Source: RPQJ01 sp963731105 (GTDB lineage: Bacteria; Pseudomonadota; Gammaproteobacteria; Steroidobacterales; Steroidobacteraceae). From it: a stretch of DNA of 64,000 bases. The stretch is from NCBI GenBank assembly GCA_963731105.1, contig CAVSUM010000029.1:62001-126000 (forward strand). Reading direction: 5' to 3'. The notes beneath the pieces were generated by a model. It worked only from the letters and a program-made list of their open reading frames with translations, had not been told where the DNA came from and did not search any database. Positions 48,110 to 55,729 of the stretch are shown here, piece by piece (the stretch's first letter is position 1; every line of letters begins with the position of its first letter). Made by a program: the position numbers and the translations under genes.

Positions 48110-49197
48110 CCGCGGCGCGACCGGGCGCCCAACCGGTGGCCGAGCGCCATCGCTTCGACGAGGTGGCGCTCGAGCGGTGGATGCGCGCGCACGTGCGCGG
48201 CTTCGAGGCACCCGCCACGGTCCGCCAGTTCGCCGCCGGCCAGTCCAACCCGACTTTCCTGCTGCAGGCGGCCAGTGGCGACTATGTGCTGCGCAAGCGG
48301 CCGCCAGGCATGCTGCTCGCCACGGCGCACCAGGTCGACCGCGAGTACCGCATCCTGGGCGCGCTCGCCGACAGCGGCGTACCGGTGCCGCGGATGCACG
48401 CGTACTGCGCCGACCCCACGGTGATCGGCACCGCGTTCTACGTGATGGACTACCAGCCCGGACGCATCTTCGCGGATCCGCGGCTGCCGGAAGTGACGGC
48501 CGCTGATCGCGCGGCGATCTACGACTCGATGAACGCGACCCTGGCACGGCTGCACCGGATCGACTGGCGCGCGCTGGGCCTCGCCGACTTCGGGCGGCCG
48601 GAGGGATATCTCGCGCGCCAGCTGGCGCTCTGGAGCCGGCAATACGCGGCGACGCGTACCGAGGCAACACCCACGCTGGACGCGTTGCGCGACTGGCTGC
48701 AGGGCCAGCCCGTGCCGGGGGATGCCGCGGCCATCGTCCACGGCGACTTCCGGATCGGCAACCTGATCGTCCACGAGCACGAGCCGCGGGTGGTGGCAGT
48801 CATCGATTGGGAACTCGCGACGCTGGGCCATCCGCTGGCCGACCTCGCCTACAACTGCATGACCTACCACTTGCCGGCCGGCCATCCCGTCGCCGCGGGC
48901 TTCCTCGGCGCGGACGTCGCGGCCCTCGCTCTCCCCGCGCTGGACGAGTACGTGGCTGCCTACGCACGCCGCTCGGGTCTCGAGGAGCCTCCCGACCTGC
49001 GCTACTTCATGGCCTTCAGCCTGTTCCGGGTCGCCGCGATCCAGCTCGGCGTGTACGCCCGCGCGCGACAGGGCAACGCGGCCTCGCCGACGGCGACGCT
49101 GTTCGGCGACAGCTATCGGATGGTGGCCGAAGCCGGGTGGGCCGTGGCCCGCGGCTCCGTACCGAGCAACGCGTCGAGCACGTCGTCCACGCCGTAG
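48106..49197 (+). CDS. APH-type phosphotransferase, ACAD10/11-kinase-like
   Basis: A 363-residue kinase of the aminoglycoside-phosphotransferase fold. The ATP lysine lies in SGDYVLRKRPPGMLL, the catalytic loop is IVHGDFRIGNLIV and the metal Asp is in VIDWELATLGHPLADLAYN. Proteins of exactly this type are fused to acyl-CoA dehydrogenase in animal ACAD10/11 and are separate in the Pseudomonas levulinate pathway (LvaA), where they phosphorylate a 4-hydroxyacyl-CoA. It is coupled by ATGA to the preceding dehydrogenase. The last 85 bp overlap the convergent flavoenzyme gene. Confidence 0.85.
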   Translation: MTAARPGAQPVAERHRFDEVALERWMRAHVRGFEAPATVRQFAAGQSNPTFLLQAASGDYVLRKRPPGMLLATAHQVDREYRILGALADSGVPVPRMHAYCADPTVIGTAFYVMDYQPGRIFADPRLPEVTAADRAAIYDSMNATLARLHRIDWRALGLADFGRPEGYLARQLALWSRQYAATRTEATPTLDALRDWLQGQPVPGDAAAIVHGDFRIGNLIVHEHEPRVVAVIDWELATLGHPLADLAYNCMTYHLPAGHPVAAGFLGADVAALALPALDEYVAAYARRSGLEEPPDLRYFMAFSLFRVAAIQLGVYARARQGNAASPTATLFGDSYRMVAEAGWAVARGSVPSNASSTSSTP

Positions 49198-50579
49198 CTG
49201 GTGCGGCCGGGTTGCACGTAGCGGTGCACCTGCACCGCATCGTCGCCCGCCGTCACCAGAGACGGCTCGAGGCGTCCATCATGGCGCACCTGGGCGTAGC
49301 CCACCGCTGACATCAGCCCGTTGCAGATGCACTTGCGGCCGAGGGTGTCGGACTGACTGCCGCCCTTGCGCAGGAAGTCATCCAGCGGCTCGGCCGGGCA
49401 GCGATAACCGACCGTGCCGTCCTCCTGCCGATAGCACTGCCGGAGATAACCGAGGTCGCAGATGCGCTCGCGCGTGTCGAACACCCCGGGTTCCGAGGCG
49501 GTGCCGTCCAGCTGCACCACCTTGAATGGAAAGCCGGTCGGCGACGCATAAGGGTCGGTGAACACCCTGATGCGACCCTCGCGGCTCGCCTGCAGGACCG
49601 CCTCTTTCAGCGCCGGTGACAACCCGGATTCCTCGCAGAAGGCGAAAGCCGTGCCGACCTGGATGCCGCTGGCGCCGAGCGCGAGCGCCTGCTCGAGCTT
49701 CGCCGCGTCGCCGTACGATCCGCCCAGCCAGAACGGCAAGCCGAGCGCGCGGATCTGCTCGAGATCGGGCGAGTCGCGCAGCCCGTAGACCGGCTCACCG
49801 TGCGCATCGAGCGTCAGCGCGCCGCGCGGCGGCGCATTGTGACCACCGGCAGTCGCACCCTCCACGACGAAGCCGTCCACCTTGCCCGAGCTCTTGCGCG
49901 CGAGCGTCAGCGCGAGTGTCGAGGACGACACGATCGCGAGGAACTGTGGCCGCTGCAGCGTGCCCGTGCCGCGAGCCAGGTACCGGCGCGGGTCGAGCCG
50001 GGTGCGGAAATCCTCGCCCGGCAAAGCACCGGCCACGTCGATCTTGAGTTCGGCGGGCTCACCGGCGGCGAAGCGATCGAGGACCGCCGGGATCGACCGC
50101 GGAATGCCGGCACCCATCAACACGACGTCGACTCGGGCCAGCATCGCGCCGAACAGCGAGGCCAGGTTGGGCAGCTGCACTTTTTCCAGCAGGTTGATGC
50201 CGACCAGGCCCGCGTGCTGCGCCTTGGCGAGGAACACTTCGGCGAAGTTGCTGATGACGATCAGGTCGAGCAGCGTGGCCGACATCTTGATCGTGGGTAT
50301 GGGCTTCGACTTGAACGGCGCGCCCGCCGCCTTGCCGCCCGCGATGAAATAGCGGTCCCAGACGCGCTCGGCGACCTCAGGCAGCGGGAAGGCGTCGAAA
50401 GCCGTGCGCAGGTGGCCGCCGGGATCGCCCAGTTGCAGGCGCCGAGTGACCACGGTCTCGATGCCGGTGCCCGACACGACGCCGAGCTGACCCCGGAGGG
50501 AGACCGCGCGCGCCAGCCGCCATGACGAGACGGCGACACCCATCCCGCCCTGGATGATGCGGGGAAGCTGCACTTGCAT
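49113..50579 (-). CDS. NPD/nitronate-monooxygenase-type flavoprotein
   Basis: A 488-residue TIM-barrel FMN protein of the 2-nitropropane-dioxygenase/enoyl-reductase group. The start MQVQLPRIIQGGMGVAVSSW, DVVLMGAGIPRSIP and VEGATAGGHNAPPRG are the flavin-binding motifs, and LALGASGIQVGTAFAFCEES follows. It is longer than nitronate monooxygenases (about 350); the C-terminal region contains a Cys-rich part (LRKGGSQSDTLGRKCICNG). Similar proteins act on CoA thioesters in steroid-ring catabolism, which would suit the cluster, but this is inference. It runs against the operon and overlaps the kinase gene by 85 bp. Confidence 0.75.
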   Translation of the reverse strand: MQVQLPRIIQGGMGVAVSSWRLARAVSLRGQLGVVSGTGIETVVTRRLQLGDPGGHLRTAFDAFPLPEVAERVWDRYFIAGGKAAGAPFKSKPIPTIKMSATLLDLIVISNFAEVFLAKAQHAGLVGINLLEKVQLPNLASLFGAMLARVDVVLMGAGIPRSIPAVLDRFAAGEPAELKIDVAGALPGEDFRTRLDPRRYLARGTGTLQRPQFLAIVSSSTLALTLARKSSGKVDGFVVEGATAGGHNAPPRGALTLDAHGEPVYGLRDSPDLEQIRALGLPFWLGGSYGDAAKLEQALALGASGIQVGTAFAFCEESGLSPALKEAVLQASREGRIRVFTDPYASPTGFPFKVVQLDGTASEPGVFDTRERICDLGYLRQCYRQEDGTVGYRCPAEPLDDFLRKGGSQSDTLGRKCICNGLMSAVGYAQVRHDGRLEPSLVTAGDDAVQVHRYVQPGRTSYGVDDVLDALLGTEPRATAHPASATIR

Positions 50580-50650
50580 GGCACCCACCATAGCAGCTGG
50601 CCGGCTAAGCTGTCTGCCGCAGCGTCCCGTGGCACCCACCTGGAGCAAGC

Positions 50651-51304
50651 ATGACCGAATCGGCCCGCCTGGCACTCGTCGGCCTCCGCGATTTCACCAC
50701 GCTGCAGTGGTACGTGGTGCCGCTCCTCGCGCTGGTGTTCTACGTCTACGTCGTGGAGATCCGCGACGCCCGCAGCACGGGCAACTGGGATGCCGTGATC
50801 GCCGGCGTCACGCTGTTCGGTGCGGACTTCGTCAACGAGTCGCTGAACGGCTGGATCTTCGCGCTCTCCGGCTACAGCGCGCTGTGGCTGGCACCCGGGC
50901 CTTCGGCGCTGCGCACCATGGTCGGCTGGAACATCGAGATCATGTTCATGTTCGCGATCGCCGGCATCCTCTACTACAAGTCCATCAACGCCGACCCGAA
51001 GGTCACGGTGCTCGGCCTGCCCAACCGCTGGTTCTGGGCGCTGTTCTACTCCGCCGTCTCGGTGGTCGTGGAGCTCGGCCTCAACCGGGGCGGGCTGCTG
51101 GTCTGGGATTACCGCTGGTGGAACCACGGCCTGGTCGCGGTCCTGCCCATTTTCGTGTTCGGCTACCTTTGGTTCTACCTGGCGGCGAAATACGCGATCG
51201 AACGGCAGACGCTGCGGGCCAAGGTCCGGGTGCCGGTGACGCTGTTCGCCGTGGCAGCGTTGCTGAACGTCGTCGGCCTCGGCCTGTTCGGCTGGACCTA
51301 CTGA
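50651..51304 (+). CDS. polytopic membrane protein of unknown function
   Basis: I do not recognise this family. It has 217 residues and about six hydrophobic segments, the first at about 20-38 (WYVVPLLALVFYVYVVEI). It is rich in Trp and Tyr (WDYRWWNHGLVAVLPIFVFG, LWFYLAAKYA), with conserved-looking polar pairs (NESLNG, NIEIMF) inside helices that could bind a lipid or steroid-like ligand. It is divergent from the flavoenzyme and lies 5 bp before the NnrS-like gene. No frameshift. Confidence 0.6.
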   Translation: MTESARLALVGLRDFTTLQWYVVPLLALVFYVYVVEIRDARSTGNWDAVIAGVTLFGADFVNESLNGWIFALSGYSALWLAPGPSALRTMVGWNIEIMFMFAIAGILYYKSINADPKVTVLGLPNRWFWALFYSAVSVVVELGLNRGGLLVWDYRWWNHGLVAVLPIFVFGYLWFYLAAKYAIERQTLRAKVRVPVTLFAVAALLNVVGLGLFGWTY

Positions 51305-51309
51305 CGCCG

Positions 51310-52476
51310 GTGCTCAACCTCTTCGGCTACGGCTTCCGGCCGTTCTTCCTCGGTGCAGGCGTGGCGGCGCTGCTGCTCGTGCCGCTGTGGGCCGCGAACT
51401 TCGCGCTCGGACTGCCGCCCGCGACGGACTGGCCGTCGACGCTGTGGCACGCGCACGAGATGCTGTTCGGGTTCGTCTGCGCCGCCATCGCCGGATTCCT
51501 GCTGACGGCCGTGCCGAGCTGGACCGGTCGGCGGGGGTTCGCGGGTGGCCCGCTGGTGCTGATGTCTGGCCTGTGGCTGCTGGGGCGACTGCTCATCGGC
51601 AGCTCCGCCAGCTGGCCTGTCGCGCTGGTGGTCGCCGTCGACCTGGCGTTCCTGCCCGTCCTCGGGGCGTTCATCGCGTGGCCGCTGTTTCGCGAGCGCA
51701 ACCGCAACACGCGGCTGCTGCTGGTGCTCGCCGTGCTCTGGCTCTGCAACGCTGCCTGCCACCTCGGGCTGTGGCGCGGTGACGTCGAACTCGCGAGGCA
51801 GGCGCTGCTGGCCGGGGTCAACGTCGCACTGATCCTCGTCACGGTGATCGGCGGGCGCATCACGCCTTCGTTCACGGCCACGGCACTGCGTCGGCGCGGC
51901 ATCGCCGGTACCGTGCGCGCCTGGCGCGGCATGACCGCCATCCCCGTGGCGCTGATGGTCGCCGTGACAGCCGTCGACCTCGCGATGCCGAACGGCCGCG
52001 TCGCGGGCTGCGTGGCCCTCGCGGCCGCAGTTGCGCAGGGCGTGCGGCTCGCGCAGTGGCACGGACACCGCACGCTGCGGGACCCGATCGTCTGGATCCT
52101 GCACCTCGCGTACGCCTGGCTGCCGGTCGGGCTGGCGTTGAAGGCCCTGGCGCTGCTGGCGGGCGTCGCCGCGGCGGCCTACTGGCTCCACGCACTGACC
52201 ATCGGCGCGCTCGCCACGATGATCCTCGGAGTGATGACGCGCGTCTCGCTCGGGCACACCGGGCGGCCGCTGCAGCTGCGCCCGCTGGTCGTCCTGGCGT
52301 ATGCATTGCTGACGGCTGGCGCCGTGGTACGCGTGTTCGGCGCGGTTTGGGCGCAGATCGACTATCCCGCGGTGATCCTGGCAAGTGCGGCGCTGTGGAC
52401 GGCGGCGTTCGCGACCTTCCTCTGGGTGTACGCGCCGATCCTGCTGGCGCCGCGCATCGACGGCAAGCCTGGCTGA
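51310..52476 (+). CDS. nnrS: NnrS-like haem-copper membrane protein
   Basis: A 388-residue protein with about twelve hydrophobic segments. The NnrS pattern is clear: GYGFRPFFLGAGVAALLLVP, then WHAHEMLFGFVCAAIAGFLLTAVPSWTGRRG and HALTIGALATMILGVMTRVS; the His residues are candidate haem/copper ligands. NnrS protects against nitric-oxide stress in denitrifiers. Here it is inside an acyl-CoA cluster, 5 bp after an unknown membrane protein, so its role may differ. The start is GTG 51310. Confidence 0.85.
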   Translation: MLNLFGYGFRPFFLGAGVAALLLVPLWAANFALGLPPATDWPSTLWHAHEMLFGFVCAAIAGFLLTAVPSWTGRRGFAGGPLVLMSGLWLLGRLLIGSSASWPVALVVAVDLAFLPVLGAFIAWPLFRERNRNTRLLLVLAVLWLCNAACHLGLWRGDVELARQALLAGVNVALILVTVIGGRITPSFTATALRRRGIAGTVRAWRGMTAIPVALMVAVTAVDLAMPNGRVAGCVALAAAVAQGVRLAQWHGHRTLRDPIVWILHLAYAWLPVGLALKALALLAGVAAAAYWLHALTIGALATMILGVMTRVSLGHTGRPLQLRPLVVLAYALLTAGAVVRVFGAVWAQIDYPAVILASAALWTAAFATFLWVYAPILLAPRIDGKPG

Positions 52477-52498
52477 GCGCAGCTGGCGGCCGGAAGGC

Positions 52499-53749
52499 TC
52501 ACGCGCCGTCGCCGGCATTCATCCAGCGCCCGACCGTGGCTCGGCGCCCGGCCGCTACCTGCATCTCCTGCTTCGCCACCGTGCGCAGGTGGACCTCGTC
52601 CGGCCCGTCGGCGAGCCGCAGCACGCGACCCCAGGTCCAGAGCAGCGCCAGCGGCGTGTCGTTGCTCAGCCCCATGGCGCCGAACACCTGCATGGCCCGG
52701 TCGCACACCGTGGTGTGCACCTGCGGCACCAGCGCCTTGATCATCGCGACCTCGCGCGCCGCGCCCTTGGGGCCGTGCTGGTCGATCAGCCAGGCCGCCC
52801 TCAGCACCAGCAGGCGGGCCTGCTCGATCTCGATGCGCGAGCGCGCGATCCAGTCGGCCACGGTCCCGTGCTGGTGCAGGTAGCGCCCGAAGGTGCGCCG
52901 TTCGGCGGCGCGGGCGCACATCAGCTCGAGCGCCAGCTCGGCCTGGCCGATCGAGCGCATGCAGTGGTGGATGCGTCCGGGACCGAGCCGCGCCTGCGCG
53001 ATGGCAAAACCCGCACCCTGCTCGTGGACCAGGTTGGCAACCGGCACGCGCACGTCGCGATACAGGATCTCGCAGTGTCCCTCGGTCGAGTAGTGGTTCA
53101 TCACCGGCACGTTGCGCACGACGGTGACGCCCGGCGCGTCGAGCGGCACGAGGACCATGCTGTGCCGGCGGTGCGGCTCGCCCTCCGGATCGGACACGCC
53201 CATCACGATCGAGACCCGGCAGTGCGGGTGCGCCGCGCCGGAGATGAACCACTTGCGGCCGTTCACGACGTACTGGTCGCCGTCGCGCCGGATCGAGGTC
53301 TGGATGTTGGTCGCATCGGACGAGGCCACGTCGGGCTCGGTCATCGCGAAGCAGGAGCGGATCGTGCCGTCGAGCAGCGGCACCAGCCACTGCTCGCGCT
53401 GCGCCGGCGTCGCGAACAGGTGCAGGATCTCCATGTTGCCGGTGTCGGGCGCGCTGCAGTTGAACACCTCGGACGCCCACATCACGCGGCCCATGATCTC
53501 GGCCAGCGGCGCGTACTCGAGGTTGGTGAGTCGCGTTCCCGGCTCGTCGTCGCGCAGCGCGGGCAGGAACAGGTTCCAGAGCCCTTCGGCACGCGCCAGC
53601 GCCTTGAGATCCTCCATGCACGGCGGGTGCGGGTTGCCGGTCGCAACGTCGCTCCGCCACTGCGGGATGGCCGGCAGCACGCGGTCCTCCATGAAGTCCT
53701 GGACCTGCCGGCGCAGGCGTTCGACCCGGGGCGAGTACTCGAAATCCAT
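52499..53749 (-). CDS. acyl-CoA dehydrogenase, ACAD10/11-type
   Basis: A 416-residue flavoprotein. CFAMTEPDVASSDATNIQTS, QVFGAMGLSNDTPLALLWTW and ADGPDEVHLRTVAKQE match the dehydrogenase half of ACAD10/11 and LvaC, which remove phosphate from 4-phosphoacyl-CoA to form an enoyl-CoA. A Glu is kept at the catalytic region (DGPDEVH). With the APH-type kinase at 48106 it would form the split version of that pathway. It is transcribed away from the regulator gene; an operator-like motif lies 56 bp upstream of its ATG. Confidence 0.85.
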   Translation of the reverse strand: MDFEYSPRVERLRRQVQDFMEDRVLPAIPQWRSDVATGNPHPPCMEDLKALARAEGLWNLFLPALRDDEPGTRLTNLEYAPLAEIMGRVMWASEVFNCSAPDTGNMEILHLFATPAQREQWLVPLLDGTIRSCFAMTEPDVASSDATNIQTSIRRDGDQYVVNGRKWFISGAAHPHCRVSIVMGVSDPEGEPHRRHSMVLVPLDAPGVTVVRNVPVMNHYSTEGHCEILYRDVRVPVANLVHEQGAGFAIAQARLGPGRIHHCMRSIGQAELALELMCARAAERRTFGRYLHQHGTVADWIARSRIEIEQARLLVLRAAWLIDQHGPKGAAREVAMIKALVPQVHTTVCDRAMQVFGAMGLSNDTPLALLWTWGRVLRLADGPDEVHLRTVAKQEMQVAAGRRATVGRWMNAGDGA

Positions 53750-53804
53750 GGCGTTGACCTCGTGCGATGGCGGGGCGGCGCTGGACGCCGGCTTCGGCGA
53801 TCAA

Positions 53805-53821
53805 ACTATAATGACGCAAGT
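53805..53821 (+). promoter_or_regulatory. 17-bp operator-like motif between ACAD and tandem-HxlR genes
   Basis: ACTATAATGACGCAAGT shares ACT-N6-ACGCAAGT with the copies at 41579, 41602 and 55629. It contains TATAAT, so it would cover the -10 element of the regulator promoter, whose gene starts 20 bp further on. Autoregulation and control of the divergent dehydrogenase are inferred. Confidence 0.7.
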
Positions 53822-53841
53822 GACGCGGACGGAGCTGCGCA

Positions 53842-54825
53842 ATGCCGGGCAAGATCGGCCGTCCCCCGGCCAGCGCCGGGATGATCCGCGCGAACTCGGT
53901 GTCGCGCGCGCTGGCCGTGATCGGCGATCGCTGGTCGCTGCTGGTACTGGCCGCCGCCTTCCAGGGTGCCCGGCGCTACGACGACTGGTGGCGCGGCATC
54001 GGCATCGCCACCAACGTGCTGGCCGAGCGCCTGAACCGGCTGGTGGCGCATGGCTGCCTCGCGCGAGTCCCGGTGGCCGAGGGGCAGCGACGCCAGGAGT
54101 ACCGGCTGACGCCGATGGGGACCGCGTTCTACCCCACCGCGCTGATGTTCTGGCGTTTCGACCGGCGCTGGTCGCGCCGGCGTCGCCTGCAACCGAACGC
54201 CCTGGTGCACGCGCGCTGCTCCGGCAAGATGATGCCGACCCTGGTGTGTGCCGCGTGCCGCCGGCCGGTGCACGCCCGCGACGTGCGCTACGAGGACGGC
54301 CCGGGCGCCTGCAGCGAACGGATGCCGCCGCCGAAGGTGTCGCGTCGCTCGACGGTGCGGCTCGACGACGGAGCGGCGCTCGAGCTGCTGGTCGGCGACT
54401 CGATCGACTATTTCGGCGACCGCTGGACGCAGCAGGTGCTGGCCGCCTTCTTCCTCGGTGCGCATCGCTACGAGCAGATCCGCGCGCAGACGCGCATCTC
54501 GACCAACCTGCTCGCCGACCGGCTGAAGCTGCTCACCGAGCACGGGATGCTGGTGCACCGTCTCAGCCGCACCGAGCCGCCGCATCCGGAGTACGCGCTG
54601 ACGCCGAAAGGCATGGACGTCTATCCGATCATCCTGACGCTGATGAAGTGGGGCGACCGCTGGCTCGCCACCCGGGCCGGCCCGCCGCTGGTCCTGCACC
54701 ACGTCCCCTGCGGCGGGCGCCTCGACCCGATCGTGGTCTGCGACTGCTGCGATGCCGAGCTCGATCCACGCGAGGTCGCGTTCCGCCCGATCGCGCGCCG
54801 TCTCAGGCCGGCTCGCGGACGGTGA
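53842..54825 (+). CDS. tandem HxlR-type transcriptional regulator
   Basis: A 327-residue protein made of two similar halves. Each has an HxlR winged helix: RALAVIGDRWSLLVLAAAFQ with LAERLNRLVAHGCL in half one, and DSIDYFGDRWTQQVLAAFFL with LADRLKLLTEHGML in half two. Each is followed by a Cys-pair ribbon (CSGKMMPTLVCAACRRPVHA; CGGRLDPIVVCDCCDAELDP). Ordinary HxlR proteins are about 100-130 residues, with one wing, and act as dimers; this one would be a built-in dimer with metal-binding ribbons. The operator-like motif overlaps its own promoter region. It ends 23 bp inside the convergent SDR gene. Confidence 0.85.
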   Translation: MPGKIGRPPASAGMIRANSVSRALAVIGDRWSLLVLAAAFQGARRYDDWWRGIGIATNVLAERLNRLVAHGCLARVPVAEGQRRQEYRLTPMGTAFYPTALMFWRFDRRWSRRRRLQPNALVHARCSGKMMPTLVCAACRRPVHARDVRYEDGPGACSERMPPPKVSRRSTVRLDDGAALELLVGDSIDYFGDRWTQQVLAAFFLGAHRYEQIRAQTRISTNLLADRLKLLTEHGMLVHRLSRTEPPHPEYALTPKGMDVYPIILTLMKWGDRWLATRAGPPLVLHHVPCGGRLDPIVVCDCCDAELDPREVAFRPIARRLRPARGR

Positions 54826-55568
54826 TGCCCCCGTCGACCACGAGCGTCTGGCCGGTCAGGTAGGCTGCGGCGCGCGAGGCCAGGAACACCGCGACACCGC
54901 CGATGTCCTGCGGCTGGCCGATGCGGCGCACCGGCGTGCCCTGCTCGACGTTGCGCAGCAGCTGCTCGTTCTGCCACAGCGTGCGCGAAAAGTCGGTCTT
55001 GATCAGCCCGGGCGCGATGCCGTTGGCGCGGATGCCCTGCGGTCCCCACTCGATCGCCAGGTTGCGCACCAGCGCGAAGTCCGCGGCCTTGGACATGCCG
55101 TACACGCCGAGCGTGGCGCTGCCCTGGTTGGCGCCGATGCTCGAGACGACGATGATCGAGCCGCCGCCGTTCGCGGCCATCCGCGGCGCCGCGAGGTTGC
55201 ACAGCCAGAAGTTGCTGCGCACGTTGGTGTTCATGATCCGCTCGTAGGCTTCGTCCGGCATGCGCGCCATGGGACCGAAGTACGGATTCACGGCGGCGTT
55301 GCACACCAGGATGTCGAGGCGACCCCAGTGGCCGATCGTGCGCTCCACCAGAGCCTCGAGCTCGCTGCGTTCCGCGACGTTGCAGGGCACGGCGATCGCC
55401 TCGCCGCCTGCCTGCCGGATCGCCGCGACGACCGTGTCGCAGGCAGGCCGGCTTGCGGCTCGACACGACCACGCGTGCGCCGGCACTGGCCAGGGCCTCG
55501 GCGATCGCGCGGCCGATGCCGCGGCTCGATCCGGTGACGACCGCTACCTGGCCGGTGAGATCGAACAT
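54803..55568 (-). CDS. short-chain dehydrogenase/reductase, frameshifted
   Basis: A Rossmann-fold NAD(P)-dependent oxidoreductase of about 253 residues. The start MFDLTGQVAVVTGSSRGIGR holds the TGxxxGxG motif; NAAVNP and the catalytic Ser and Tyr-x3-Lys (VVSSIGANQGSATLGVYGMSK) follow, ending with YLTGQTLVVDGG. After SSRKPAC the frame is lost because CTGC is repeated near 55440-55447; without the extra four bases it continues DTVVAAIRQAGGEAIAVPC. It probably oxidises a hydroxyacyl-CoA or ring hydroxyl in the cluster. Its promoter region contains the 17-bp motif. Confidence 0.85.
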
Positions 55569-55628
55569 GCGCCCGCTCCGTGATGACTGGCCGCGGGTCG
55601 ACCCGCTGCACGGAAAAATAGCAAGCGT

Positions 55629-55645
55629 ACTTGCGTTATGCAAGT
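55629..55645 (-). promoter_or_regulatory. 17-bp operator-like motif between SDR and ubiD
   Basis: Read on the minus strand the site is ACTTGCATAACGCAAGT, with the same 5-7-5 inverted half-sites (ACTTG / CAAGT) as the copy at 41579. It lies 60 bp before the SDR start and is followed on plus by TATAGT, a possible -10 for ubiD. It is the fourth member of the motif set. Confidence 0.7.
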
Positions 55646-55660
55646 TATAGTCCGGCGCAC

Positions 55661-55674
55661 TTGACGCAGGTCAG
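55661..55674 (+). promoter_or_regulatory. FNR/ANR-like box upstream of ubiD
   Basis: TTGACGCAGGTCAG resembles the FNR consensus TTGAT-N4-ATCAA (seven of ten consensus bases) and shares CAGGTCA with three other boxes at 57201, 59881 and 61920. It is 56 bp before the ubiD start. The weakest of the four. Confidence 0.4.
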
Positions 55675-55729
55675 GGCGCGACGCCGCCCCCGGCGCCAGG
55701 ATGCAGCCTCCATCCCGGGTGGGCGGACC

